This document shows, in pieces, positions 7,553 to 15,800 of a stretch of 37,102 bases of DNA. Source of the stretch: Sphingobium sp. (GTDB taxonomy: Bacteria; Pseudomonadota; Alphaproteobacteria; Sphingomonadales; Sphingomonadaceae); the NCBI RefSeq assembly GCF_003248505.1, contig NZ_QFOA01000028.1, forward strand, positions 1 through 37,102. Reading direction: 5' to 3'. Below the pieces are notes generated by a model. It was not told where the DNA came from. It saw nothing but the letters and a program-made list of their open reading frames with translations, and did no database searches. Within the stretch, counting starts at the first letter, position 1. Each line of letters begins with the position of its first letter. Position numbers and translations under genes: made by a program.

Positions 7553-8190
7553 GGTTGCTCCTTCCCATCCTCACGGACAGGTTCAAGAATATGGTTTTTG
7601 GGATAGATGCTGCCGTACTGGCTCACGAGAGTGTTGAGCGCCGAGAGCAGCGACACTGCGGAACCTATGATGACGAGCAACGCCGCCATCAGGAACACAA
7701 AGATGATCAGCGTATAAGATCCGGTCAGGTCATTGTCTTGCCTCCCTGCTGTACGGACGGGAGCCAGATCACGCAGGGCGCGTAACGAGCGAGCGCGGTT
7801 TCCATTGGCCAAAGGCCGTTGTTCCTCCGCGAAGCTGTCGACTGCCTGTGCTACTTGCGTCTGTGTGTCCGTAGGTTCGTCAACACCCACATCAGGGCAG
7901 GAATCGCGGTTCTCGCCTAGGGGCAATAAATGAGGGGGCAAAAAATGTTGGAATTCTGATGGGGCATTTTGTGCCTCCCAGGCCACGAACATCTGGGCTG
8001 CGACCCTGCGGGAAACCCCGCCCAATATCTGGCGCGCCTCGAATATGAGATTGTTCACGGTGCTGGGCGACAGACCCAAAATCAGGCCGATTTCCTTGGC
8101 GGAATAGCTCTTTGCCGCCTCGCGCAGACAGTCGCCATGCCGCCGGCTGAGAAGCTTCATCTTGTCCGAATGGTCTGTAACCAAGGGCAT
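7453..8190 (-). CDS. LuxR/GerE-type HTH regulator with C-terminal membrane segment
   Basis: A protein of about 245 residues with unusual order. The GerE-like DNA-binding domain is at the N-terminus (about 10-65, LSRRHGDCLREAAK...KEIGLILGLSPSTVNNLIFEAR). A variable linker follows, then a transmembrane helix (about 165-190, LIIFVFLMAALLVIIG) and a polar C-terminal tail of about 60 residues. DNA-binding domain first and membrane anchor later is the ToxR-like layout of a membrane-tethered regulator. The start at 8190 (MPLVTDH) is chosen over 8226, whose extra residues do not resemble the domain. The last 100 bases overlap the next gene in another frame. The signal is unknown. Confidence 0.78.
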   Translation of the reverse strand: MPLVTDHSDKMKLLSRRHGDCLREAAKSYSAKEIGLILGLSPSTVNNLIFEARQILGGVSRRVAAQMFVAWEAQNAPSEFQHFLPPHLLPLGENRDSCPDVGVDEPTDTQTQVAQAVDSFAEEQRPLANGNRARSLRALRDLAPVRTAGRQDNDLTGSYTLIIFVFLMAALLVIIGSAVSLLSALNTLVSQYGSIYPKNHILEPVREDGKEQPCALNARPSPETSLNVSSPLKRPSISLPPGLPN

Positions 8191-8602
8191 TTCCCGTCGC
8201 CCTCCTCGGGCAATATGAAGTCGCACCTTTCCTGCTGCGCGTCGTATCCGATCTTCCGGCTATGCCTGCCGGTAACGGTGTCGAATTCGATCACATGCCG
8301 CTTCAGACTATACCTCTCCGATCCGCCTGGTGACAGGTCAAACAGGCGATTGGTCAAGGGAATCAACGATATGTAGCCTTAAGGCAACGGTAGACGGTTA
8401 AAATCTATTAACCCGGTTCGTACCGGCGACGACTCGCTTTTTCACCCCGACGCCAATCCGAGTCGGGCGCGAGCGGGATGCGGCGAAAGGGAGGGGGAGG
8501 GCGAATGGCGAACGAAACGAGGTATCGTCGTGCGAAGCTCCCACTGGATATCGCCCGTTGCCGACATCCGCATATCCCCCGCCCATGTAGGGAGCGAGCA
8601 CC
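8191..8602. other. Divergent intergenic region
   Basis: About 410 bases separate the minus-strand HTH gene from the plus-strand Toprim gene. The part at 8330-8420 is noticeably AT-rich (GGTTAAAATCTATTAACC around 8396) and probably holds promoters. The part at 8485-8501 is a G-rich tract listed separately. Small open frames here have no recognisable product. Confidence 0.5.
8485..8501 (+). promoter_or_regulatory. G-rich purine tract, copy 1 of 6 (upstream of Toprim gene)
   Basis: The tract reads GAAAGGGAGGGGGAGGG and lies 101 bases before the ATG of the Toprim protein. A short dyad ACGA-GGTA-TCGT follows at about 8518-8529. The same kind of tract precedes five other plus-strand genes in this window. 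Its function is unknown: promoter element, G-quadruplex or RNA leader are all possible. Confidence 0.5.
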
Positions 8603-9481
8603 ATGGCCCCAGCACCTGACCTCGAGATCGAGGGTGAACGGTTGTGCCGACGGCTTAGCGGCAGATGGACGAATGGGCAGGGGCTCTGCCTGTGTCCTGC
8701 CCATAACGATCACGATCCGAGCCTGTCCATCCGCGTCGGCCGCCGCGCCCTGCTGTTCAAATGCTTTGCGGGCTGTGACACGATCGCCGTCCTCCATGCG
8801 ATCCGACGGCTGCATCTGCCTCTTCCCCGCCCGGCTCCCGATGTTCCATTATCGCGCTCGAACCAGACCGCACCGCGACCGGGGCCAGCCTTGCGCCTCT
8901 GGGATGCATCTGCTCCACTCATCGGGACGCCCGCCGACACCTATCTGTCCGGGCGCCTGCTCCAGCCGCCGTGGCATGACCTGCGCTTTAACGCGCGCAC
9001 ACCGCTCGGACGCGGTCGCGACGTGGTATTCCGCCCGGCGCTCATCGCCGCGGTGCGCGAGAGGCACCGGATCGTCGCTGTCCATCGGTCCTTCCTCGAT
9101 CCGGTGTCATTCACTCTCGCGAACGACCTGACCGATGCTCGCATGATGCTGGGACGACCCGGTCGCGGCGCGGTCCAGCTGGCCCCCGCAAACGACATTC
9201 TGGGTCTCGCCGAAGGGATCGAGACCGCGCTTGCTGCCATGCGGCTGCACCGGCTTCCGGTCTGGGCCACGCTCGGCGCCGAGCGCGCCGGGCATATTCT
9301 CCTGCCCGACAGTCTCGAACGACTCGTACTCCTGTTCGACAGGGATGGGCCCGGGTGGTCCGCGCACCAGCGCGCTTTGGAAGCCTATGCCCGGCCTGAC
9401 CTGGAGATTCGCAGCGCCTGGCCGCCTGCAGGGTATAACGACTGGGCCGATGTGCTCGCCGCCCGGCTGCGCGCGGCCTGA
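8603..9481 (+). CDS. Toprim-domain, CHC2-zinc-finger primase-like protein
   Basis: A 292-residue protein resembling plasmid and phage primase/helicase-associated Toprim proteins. The N-terminal zinc-binding part has Cys31, His34, Cys54 and Cys58 (CPAH ... CFAGC). The C-terminal Toprim fold has the acidic signature LAEGIETALAA (about 200-211) and the LLFDRDGPG Asp pair (about 244-250). It would act in priming or handling single-stranded DNA during element replication or transfer. The start at 8603 has GGGAGCGAG upstream. It stands alone as a transcription unit, ended by a strong hairpin at 9502-9531. It lacks a helicase domain, so it is shorter than bifunctional primase-helicases. Confidence 0.87.
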   Translation: MAPAPDLEIEGERLCRRLSGRWTNGQGLCLCPAHNDHDPSLSIRVGRRALLFKCFAGCDTIAVLHAIRRLHLPLPRPAPDVPLSRSNQTAPRPGPALRLWDASAPLIGTPADTYLSGRLLQPPWHDLRFNARTPLGRGRDVVFRPALIAAVRERHRIVAVHRSFLDPVSFTLANDLTDARMMLGRPGRGAVQLAPANDILGLAEGIETALAAMRLHRLPVWATLGAERAGHILLPDSLERLVLLFDRDGPGWSAHQRALEAYARPDLEIRSAWPPAGYNDWADVLAARLRAA

Positions 9482-9501
9482 GGGGATGCCAACGAGAGGA
9501 G

Positions 9502-9531
9502 GCTGCCCCGCGTCACGAGACGCGGGGCAGC
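9502..9531. terminator. Perfect 13-bp hairpin between convergent genes
   Basis: GCTGCCCCGCGTC (9502-9514) and its exact reverse complement (9519-9531) flank a four-base loop ACGA. It sits between the stop of the plus-strand Toprim gene (9481) and the stop of the minus-strand HU gene (9539), so it can terminate both. There is no T-run, which is common for terminator hairpins in GC-rich alphaproteobacteria. Confidence 0.8.
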
Positions 9532-9538
9532 GAACCCA

Positions 9539-9814
9539 TCAGCCGTTGAGGCGATCCTTCACCGCCTTGGCCGGGGCGAAGCTCAGCTTCTTCGAGGCCT
9601 TGATCGCGATGGTCTCGCCGGTCGCCGGATTGCGGCCCTCGCGCGCCGGGGAATCCTTGACCTTGAACTTGCCGAAGCCGTTCAGCGAAATCTCCTCGCC
9701 CTTCGCGGCGGCATCGGTGATCAGATCGAAGATGCTGTCGACGGCCTGGCGTGCATCGGCTTTCGTGAGGCCGAGCGCCGCCGCCAGCGCTTCTGCGAGT
9801 TCGGAATTGTTCAT
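9539..9814 (-). CDS. HU-family DNA-binding protein
   Basis: A 91-residue nucleoid protein of standard HU length. Hallmarks are the N-terminal NNSELAEALAAALGLTK helices, ISLNGFGKFKVKD before the DNA-binding arm, the RNPATGETI arm tip with its intercalating Pro, and the C-terminal KLSFAPAKAVKDRL. It probably compacts or bends element DNA, or acts as a host-factor substitute in replication or transfer. It is the only minus-strand gene between two plus-strand backbone genes and has its own upstream region of about 150 bases, shared with the ParB-like gene. Confidence 0.95.
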   Translation of the reverse strand: MNNSELAEALAAALGLTKADARQAVDSIFDLITDAAAKGEEISLNGFGKFKVKDSPAREGRNPATGETIAIKASKKLSFAPAKAVKDRLNG

Positions 9815-9894
9815 GAAGAGTCTCCTGGAAAATGGCGAAGCTCGTTTCCTTAGTCGCGCAGTAGCCCATGGTCACGACCCAAAAAGGCGCGACC

Positions 9895-9916
9895 GGAAAG
9901 GAGAGGGGGAAGGGGG
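9895..9916 (+). promoter_or_regulatory. G-rich purine tract, copy 2 of 6 (upstream of ParB-like gene)
   Basis: The tract begins GGAAAGGAGAGGGGGAAGG and runs to 9916. It lies 51 bases before the ATG at 9968. A dyad follows: CGGCC and GGCCG around a ten-base loop, with outer GCAG and CTGC arms (about 9917-9953), then the AGGAG ribosome site. Confidence 0.55.
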
Positions 9917-9967
9917 CAGCGCGCGCGGCCTGATTGTGCGGGCCGTCTCTGCTCCAGGAGTTATCCT

Positions 9968-11998
9968 ATGATCAAACCAGCCCTTCTCATCCCCGCGAGC
10001 CATCTCGCCAAGTCGCCCATCAACGTGCGCAAGCGGACCGATCCGCGCGCCGATGCCGAGCTCGAAGCCAGCATCGCCGCGCACGGCCTCCTTCAGAACC
10101 TCGTCGGCGTGCCGGTGTCCCGAAAGAAGGGGCATTACCGCATCACCGCCGGTGGCCGGCGCCTCGACGCGATCCACCGCCTGATCGAGAAGGGCCGACT
10201 GCGGCCCGATCATGAAGTGCCTGTCCTGGTCCTTTCCAATACGAAGGACGGTCGCGAGGTCAGCCTCGTCGAGAATTTTGAACGGGCGCCGCTTTCTCCC
10301 GCCGAAGATTGCCTCGCTTTCCGCGACCTTATCGAGGTCGAAAAGCTGAACCCCGCGGACATCGCCCGGCGCTTCGGCATCGAGGAACGCTTCGTGCTCG
10401 GCCGCCTGCGCCTGGCTAATCTCGCCGATCCGATCTTCGCCGCGCTCGAGGGCGACGAGATCACGCTCGACGTTGCCAAGGCCTATGCCACGACCGCAGA
10501 TACGGGCCGGCAGATGGCGGTGTGGGAATCGCTGCGGACCGGCTATTCGCGCGATAACGTCAACGAGATCCGGCGCGCGCTCAAGACCTACAGCTACCGC
10601 GCCGATGATCCCAGGGCGCTGCTGGTCGGACGCGACGCCTATATCGCCGCCGGTGGGCGGGTCGAAGACCAGGATCTGTTTTCGACCGCTACCGATGAGC
10701 GCTGGATCGATACCCATATTCTCGATGACCTCGCCGCAGAAAAGCTCGCCGCGCAGGCTGAGGTGATCCGTCAGCGTGAAGGGCTGGGCGAGGTGCGGGT
10801 GGTTGCCGCCGAGCACGTTCCCTATATGGCGACCTTCGCGCTGCAACCGCTGAGCGGAAGCATCGAGCCCCTCACCGAAGACCAGGAAGCACGTAAACAG
10901 GAGATCGAAGCGGAAATCGCCGGGATCGACCTTCGCGCGGGAGATGAAACCTGTGAGCCCGAAGGCGATGAGGCGCAGCGCTATGCCGACCTCCAGGCTG
11001 AACTGGGTGCGATCACCGAACGTGAACCCGTGCTCGACGCCGAGCAGAAAGCCTCCGCGCTCGGCTATGTCGTGTTGAAACCCGATGGAACCCCGCAGAT
11101 CCATCATCAGCTCTACCTCGCACCCACTGCCGACACGGGTGCCGACGAGAGCGATGACGAAGACGCCGAACCTGCCGACGGGCTCAGCGGCTCCGGTGCG
11201 GCGATCGATACCGCGCCCGCCATGAGCCAGCGCCTGCGGGAGATGCTGGCGATGATGAAGACCGAGCTCCTCGCCGTCCATGTCGCCAGCGACCCGGCAT
11301 TCGCGCTCGATCTCGGTACCTTCCTCATGGTCGAGCGGGAATGCCGGCATATGCCCTGCATCGTGCCGTGCGATCTATATGCCACGGCGCCCCAACCGTT
11401 GCTTGCCGATTTCAAGCCCGAGACCCCGGCTGCGGCAGAATGGCGCAGGTTCGAAGAGGCGCTCGATCGCAGCTGGACCGGCTACTCGGGGCTTGAGGAG
11501 CGTTACGATGCCTTCTGCGCGCTTGGCGATGAAGCGCGGGCGGCCTGGCTGGGCTGGGCGATCGCGCGCACGCTCCATGCCGTTCCCGATGGGCGCGAGG
11601 GCACCGACTTCCTCAACCATCTCGGTCGCAAGCTCGGCATCGACGTCGCCGCCTGGTGGCGCCCCACCGCACTGACCTTCTTCGACAAGCTGACCAGGCC
11701 CGGCATCCTCGCTCTCTTCGAGGGGATCGGCGGCGAGGAATTGCGCGTGCGCTATTCGGGTTCGAAGAAGCACGACCTTGCCGCATCGGCCGAGCGGCTC
11801 TTTGGCGGAGACGTGGTCATCGAGCCCGAGATCCAGGAACGGGCACTCGCCTGGCTGCCCGAGCAGATGCGATTTGGCCCTTCCGAAGGGGAAGCCGATG
11901 CCGATGCTAAAGCGGCGAATGCCGATGCGGACATGCCCGTCCGGTCGGTCGACGCATCCGATAATGCAACCGACGAAACTCTGCCGCACGCTGCGTGA
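9968..11998 (+). CDS. ParB/RepB/Spo0J-domain protein, long form
   Basis: A 676-residue protein. Its first third is a ParB N-terminal/nuclease-like domain: LIPASHLAKSPINVRKR at the start, the nucleotide-binding ITAGGRR motif near residue 60, and EVSLVENFERAPLSPAEDC (about 97-115). A ParB helix-turn-helix follows (NPADIARRFGIEERFVLGRL, about 131-150). The remaining 450 residues are acidic and not recognised (EDQEARKQEIEAEIAGID, then a region rich in Trp). Typical chromosomal ParB is about 300 residues, so this is a backbone-type variant. No ParA gene is next to it, so a classical partition role is doubtful. The ribosome site AGGAG is at 9956-9960. A hairpin at 12007 follows its stop. Confidence 0.88.
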   Translation: MIKPALLIPASHLAKSPINVRKRTDPRADAELEASIAAHGLLQNLVGVPVSRKKGHYRITAGGRRLDAIHRLIEKGRLRPDHEVPVLVLSNTKDGREVSLVENFERAPLSPAEDCLAFRDLIEVEKLNPADIARRFGIEERFVLGRLRLANLADPIFAALEGDEITLDVAKAYATTADTGRQMAVWESLRTGYSRDNVNEIRRALKTYSYRADDPRALLVGRDAYIAAGGRVEDQDLFSTATDERWIDTHILDDLAAEKLAAQAEVIRQREGLGEVRVVAAEHVPYMATFALQPLSGSIEPLTEDQEARKQEIEAEIAGIDLRAGDETCEPEGDEAQRYADLQAELGAITEREPVLDAEQKASALGYVVLKPDGTPQIHHQLYLAPTADTGADESDDEDAEPADGLSGSGAAIDTAPAMSQRLREMLAMMKTELLAVHVASDPAFALDLGTFLMVERECRHMPCIVPCDLYATAPQPLLADFKPETPAAAEWRRFEEALDRSWTGYSGLEERYDAFCALGDEARAAWLGWAIARTLHAVPDGREGTDFLNHLGRKLGIDVAAWWRPTALTFFDKLTRPGILALFEGIGGEELRVRYSGSKKHDLAASAERLFGGDVVIEPEIQERALAWLPEQMRFGPSEGEADADAKAANADADMPVRSVDASDNATDETLPHAA

Positions 11999-12006
11999 AG
12001 ATCGTG

Positions 12007-12029
12007 GGGACCGGGCCTGTCCCGGTCCC
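12007..12029. terminator. Hairpin after ParB-like gene
   Basis: GGGACCGGG (12007-12015) and CCCGGTCCC (12021-12029) form a nine-pair stem with loop CCTGT. It lies between the convergent ParB-like and SEC-C genes and has no T-run. It probably terminates transcription in both directions. Confidence 0.72.
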
Positions 12030-12040
12030 GCCTCGTCCCC

Positions 12041-12706
12041 TCAGTTCAGGCCACAGCACTTCTTGTATTTGCGCCCCGATCCACAGGGGCAGGGGTCGTT
12101 TCGGCCAATCTTCTGGCGTTTGATGCTGGAAGGCCGGTGTGGATCATTCTCCAGCCGCCACTGATGCAGCATCTCCACCCAGATCGGGATCAGGTCGGGC
12201 GCCTCGGTATCCCAGCGATCCTCCTCGGCGCGCGTGAGCTTCCGCGTCCCGTCGGCAAAGGCGCGCAATGTCCGGATGCCCTCGATCGCCGCCCGGCATC
12301 CGGCGTCATCGTCGGCCAGAACCCGTAGCCATCCGGCCGGCGAGATGTCCATCGCCTGCCCGAACCCCTCGATCCACATCTCCCACAGCGTCTCGTCGGT
12401 CCGGGTGTCGATTTCCAGCACCGGCTCGAACGTGCCGGGCTGTGCCAGCGATGCGAGGATCTCATGGTAGCGATGCATCACCAGATCGATGAAATGCTGC
12501 ATGCCGCCGGCATCGACGAAAGTGGGAATGCCCTCGCCGTCGTCTCCCGCCCAGACCGTCTTAAGCCATTGGCTGGGCACGATCAGGTCCGGGCTGACGA
12601 TGACGCCGGTGAGGAAGCCGTCGAGCTGGGTGAGCAGCATGCAGTCGTCGCCCTGCGCGAGCAGCAGCTGATCGAGTTCATCGAGATAGTCGAACGAGAA
12701 AGCCAT
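12041..12706 (-). CDS. YecA/UPF0149-family protein with C-terminal SEC-C zinc motif
   Basis: A 221-residue protein. The N-terminal part resembles UPF0149/YgfB-YecA proteins (LLTQLDGFLTGVIVSPDLI, then an acidic helical core). The C-terminus is a classic SEC-C metal-binding motif, NDPCPCGSGRKYKKCCG, as found at the end of SecA. Such proteins may bind ribosomes, SecA or other partners, but their function is not settled. It is monocistronic, convergent with the ParB-like gene and divergent from the large helicase gene. Confidence 0.85.
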   Translation of the reverse strand: MAFSFDYLDELDQLLLAQGDDCMLLTQLDGFLTGVIVSPDLIVPSQWLKTVWAGDDGEGIPTFVDAGGMQHFIDLVMHRYHEILASLAQPGTFEPVLEIDTRTDETLWEMWIEGFGQAMDISPAGWLRVLADDDAGCRAAIEGIRTLRAFADGTRKLTRAEEDRWDTEAPDLIPIWVEMLHQWRLENDPHRPSSIKRQKIGRNDPCPCGSGRKYKKCCGLN

Positions 12707-12795
12707 TTCCCTTTCTAGCCCGCCTTCGCCCGCTCGTCATCGTTCGGGACATCTCCAATTCTTGGCATCCGCACCGGGACCAGCGCGCAAGGAGC

Positions 12796-12812
12796 GGAGG
12801 GGGGGAAGGGAG
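12796..12812 (+). promoter_or_regulatory. G-rich purine tract, copy 3 of 6 (upstream of methylase-helicase gene)
   Basis: The tract reads GGAGGGGGGGAAGGGAG, preceded by AAGGAGC. It ends six bases before the ATG at 12819, where it could itself serve as ribosome site, and 39 bases before an alternative ATG at 12852. The latter spacing is closer to the other copies. Confidence 0.5.
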
Positions 12813-12818
12813 CGATGA

Positions 12819-15800
12819 ATGATCCCGTTGTCTGCCGAGGTGTCCAAGCATATGTCCCAACTCGCCTTCGCCACCATGGATGCACCAGCATCCTTGCATT
12901 GCGTCGCCATATCGCTCGCCCAGCACATGCGCCGCGGCGCGCAGATTACACGACAGGCTCTCAAGCGCTTCATGCTGGAGGCATTCGGGGCCGACGACGC
13001 CGATGGCGCCTGGACCATGCGCGATGCCTACGATGCACTCGAAGCCGCGCAGGTGATGCTGCTCCAGGACGCCGATTGCCCGCTTCTTCAGGGAGAGCCA
13101 CGGCAGATATTCACGGCACTGCGGGGATTCGAACATGCGCTCCCGACCCAGACCTATCGTTCCGAGCGACAAATTGAATTTCAGCAGTTCAGCACGCCGC
13201 TGAGCCTCGCCTGGCTCGCAGGCCTTGCCGGGCAGATCCGGCAGGATGACCTCGTGCTCGAGCCGTCGGCGGGCACGGGGATGCTCGCGGTCCATGCATG
13301 GCGAGCGGGTGCGTGCCTGCAACTCAATGAATTAGATCCGAAACGGGCCGACCTGCTCGGCCGGATCTTCGATCGAACCGTTACTCGCCATGACGGCGAA
13401 CATATCGGCGATCTGCTCGCGAGCGCTCCGAGGCCGACGCTGGTGCTGATCAACCCACCCTTCAGCCGCAGTGCCGGGCGCGGTGTCGATCGCCACGCCG
13501 GCGCCCGCCATCCGCGCGCCGCGCTGGGCCGCCTCGCCCCCGGCGGCCGCTGCGTGGCGATCATGCCGCCGAACTTCGCGGCGGATGGCACCGCCTCGCT
13601 CGGCTACACTGCCGTTGCCGAGATGGCGCCGCCGCGCGCCGAGATCACCATCCGCGGTAACCCCTATGCCAAGCATGGGACCAGTATCGATGTCCGTCTC
13701 TTCGTTTACGACAAGGGATGGACAGGAGAAGCCCAGCGTCATGTCGCGGACACGATCGAGGCTGCTCTCGATATCGTGCTGGCTCTTCCCTCCCGGCTTG
13801 ATCCTTTCGATCCACCCCCGGCTCCCGCACCGGTGGCCAAGCCCTGTCCCGCGCCCGAACCCAAGCCACCGCTGACTGCTCCCCTGATAACGCGGCCTTC
13901 ACGGAAAATAGCGCCGCCAGTCCGCATTCCCGCGAGCGAACCGCCCGAACCGGTATCTTACAGCGTACGGGAGACGCCGCTCGCACCGGGACAGGCGATC
14001 GGCATCTATTCCCTGTGGCAACCCGCTCGGCTTGTGATCGACGACGCCTGCGCGCATCCGGACGAACTCGTCGAATCCATCGCGATGGCATCCGTCTCGC
14101 TTCCGGCCCCTCGCTACCACCCCCGTCTCCAGAAGCGTGCCTTCAAGGCGCTCTCCGACGCGCAGCTTGAGACCATCATCCATGCAGGCGAAGCGCACGA
14201 ACGCGATCTTCCCGGGCGCTTCTCGGCCAATCTGGCCGGTGATCGCCTGCTCGAGGACGAGGAGGGCAGCGCCTACCGGACCGGCTTCTTCGTTGCCGAT
14301 GGGACCGGCGTCGGGAAAGGGCGCGAGGCAGCAGGCATCATTCTCGATCAATGGAACCGCGGCAATCGCCGCGCGATCTGGATTTCGCTGGCCGATCTCA
14401 TCGAGGACGCGCGCCGTGACTGGACAGCGCTTGGCGGCCTTGCCATCGATATCCAGCCGGTCGCGAACTTTGCGCTGGGCACACCGATCACCATGGAAAG
14501 CGGCATCGTCTTCCTGACCTACGCTGCGCTGCGCTCGAGCCGCCATGATACGGCATCGCGCCTGCAGCAGTTGCTGGACTGGACCGGTAAGGATTTCTCC
14601 GGGGTGATCGTCTTCGACGAATCCCACGCCATGGCCCATGCAGCCGGGACCGAGACGGATTTCGGGAAGGCGCACGGCTCGGAACAGGGGCTCGCCGGCG
14701 TCCGCCTGCAAAATGCGCTCCCACGCGCCCGCATCCTCTACATGTCGGCGACCGGCGCGGCGCGGCCGGAAAACCTCGCCTATGCCGTTCGTCTCGGGCT
14801 ATGGGGAGCCGGTACGGCCTTCGCCACACGCGACATGTTCATGAAGGCCATGGCAGAGGGCGGCATCGCCGCGCTCGAAGTCGTTTGCCGCGATCTCAAG
14901 GCGATGGGTCTCTACACCGCGCGCGCCTTGAGCTTCGCCGGCGTCGAGTATGAACCGCTGGAGCATGCGCTCACGCCGGACCAGATCTCGGTATACGATG
15001 CCTACGCGGACAGTTGGGGGATCATCCATCGAGGCCTCCGAGAAGTTCTCGCCGAGATCGGCGTGGTCGATAGGATTTCCGGCAAGACCCAGAACGGCCA
15101 GGCGCGCGGGTCAGCGCTCAGCTCCTTCGAGGGGGCGAAGTTGCGGTTTTTCTCCAGCCTGCTCGTGAGCCTGAAGATTCCGACGCTCATCGCGGCCATC
15201 GAGCAGGAACTGGCGGCGGGTAATGCCGTGCTGGTGCAGCTGGCGAGCACGGGCGAAGCCATCATGGACCGGCGACTGTCCGAACTCTCGCCGGAGGAAC
15301 GGGCGATGATGGATGTCCAGGTCTCTCCCAAGGAGACCCTCGTCGATTATCTGAAAAATGCCTTCCCGGTGCGCCAGATGCGGGTCTTTCGCGCCGATGA
15401 CGGCACGGTTCGCTCGGAACCGATGAGTGACGCCCAAGGCAATCCCGTGCTCTGCAGGCAGGCAATTGCTTCTCGCGACGAACTGATCGAGGACCTGTGC
15501 GCTCTGCCTGCCATTCCGACCGCGCTCGACGCGCTGATCGCACATTTTGGTACGGAGCGGGTCGCCGAGATCACGGGCCGTTCCCGGCGCATCGTCACCG
15601 ACAGTACGGGCCGGCAGAAGATCGAGAGGCGCGGCGCCCGCGCCAATGTCCTCGAGGTCCAGGCCTTTCAGAACGGCAATAAATCGATCGCCGCCTTCTC
15701 TCTCGCGGGCAGCACCGGCCGGTCCATGCATTCGGATCGGAACTGCCCGACCGCGCATTGTCGCCGGACCCATTTTCTCCTCGAACTGGGATTTCGCATC

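Noticed and set aside
9872..11350. Long minus-strand open frame (492 codons) opposite the 676-residue ParB-like gene
   Set aside because: It is an antisense shadow caused by codon bias. The plus-strand product has recognisable ParB motifs.
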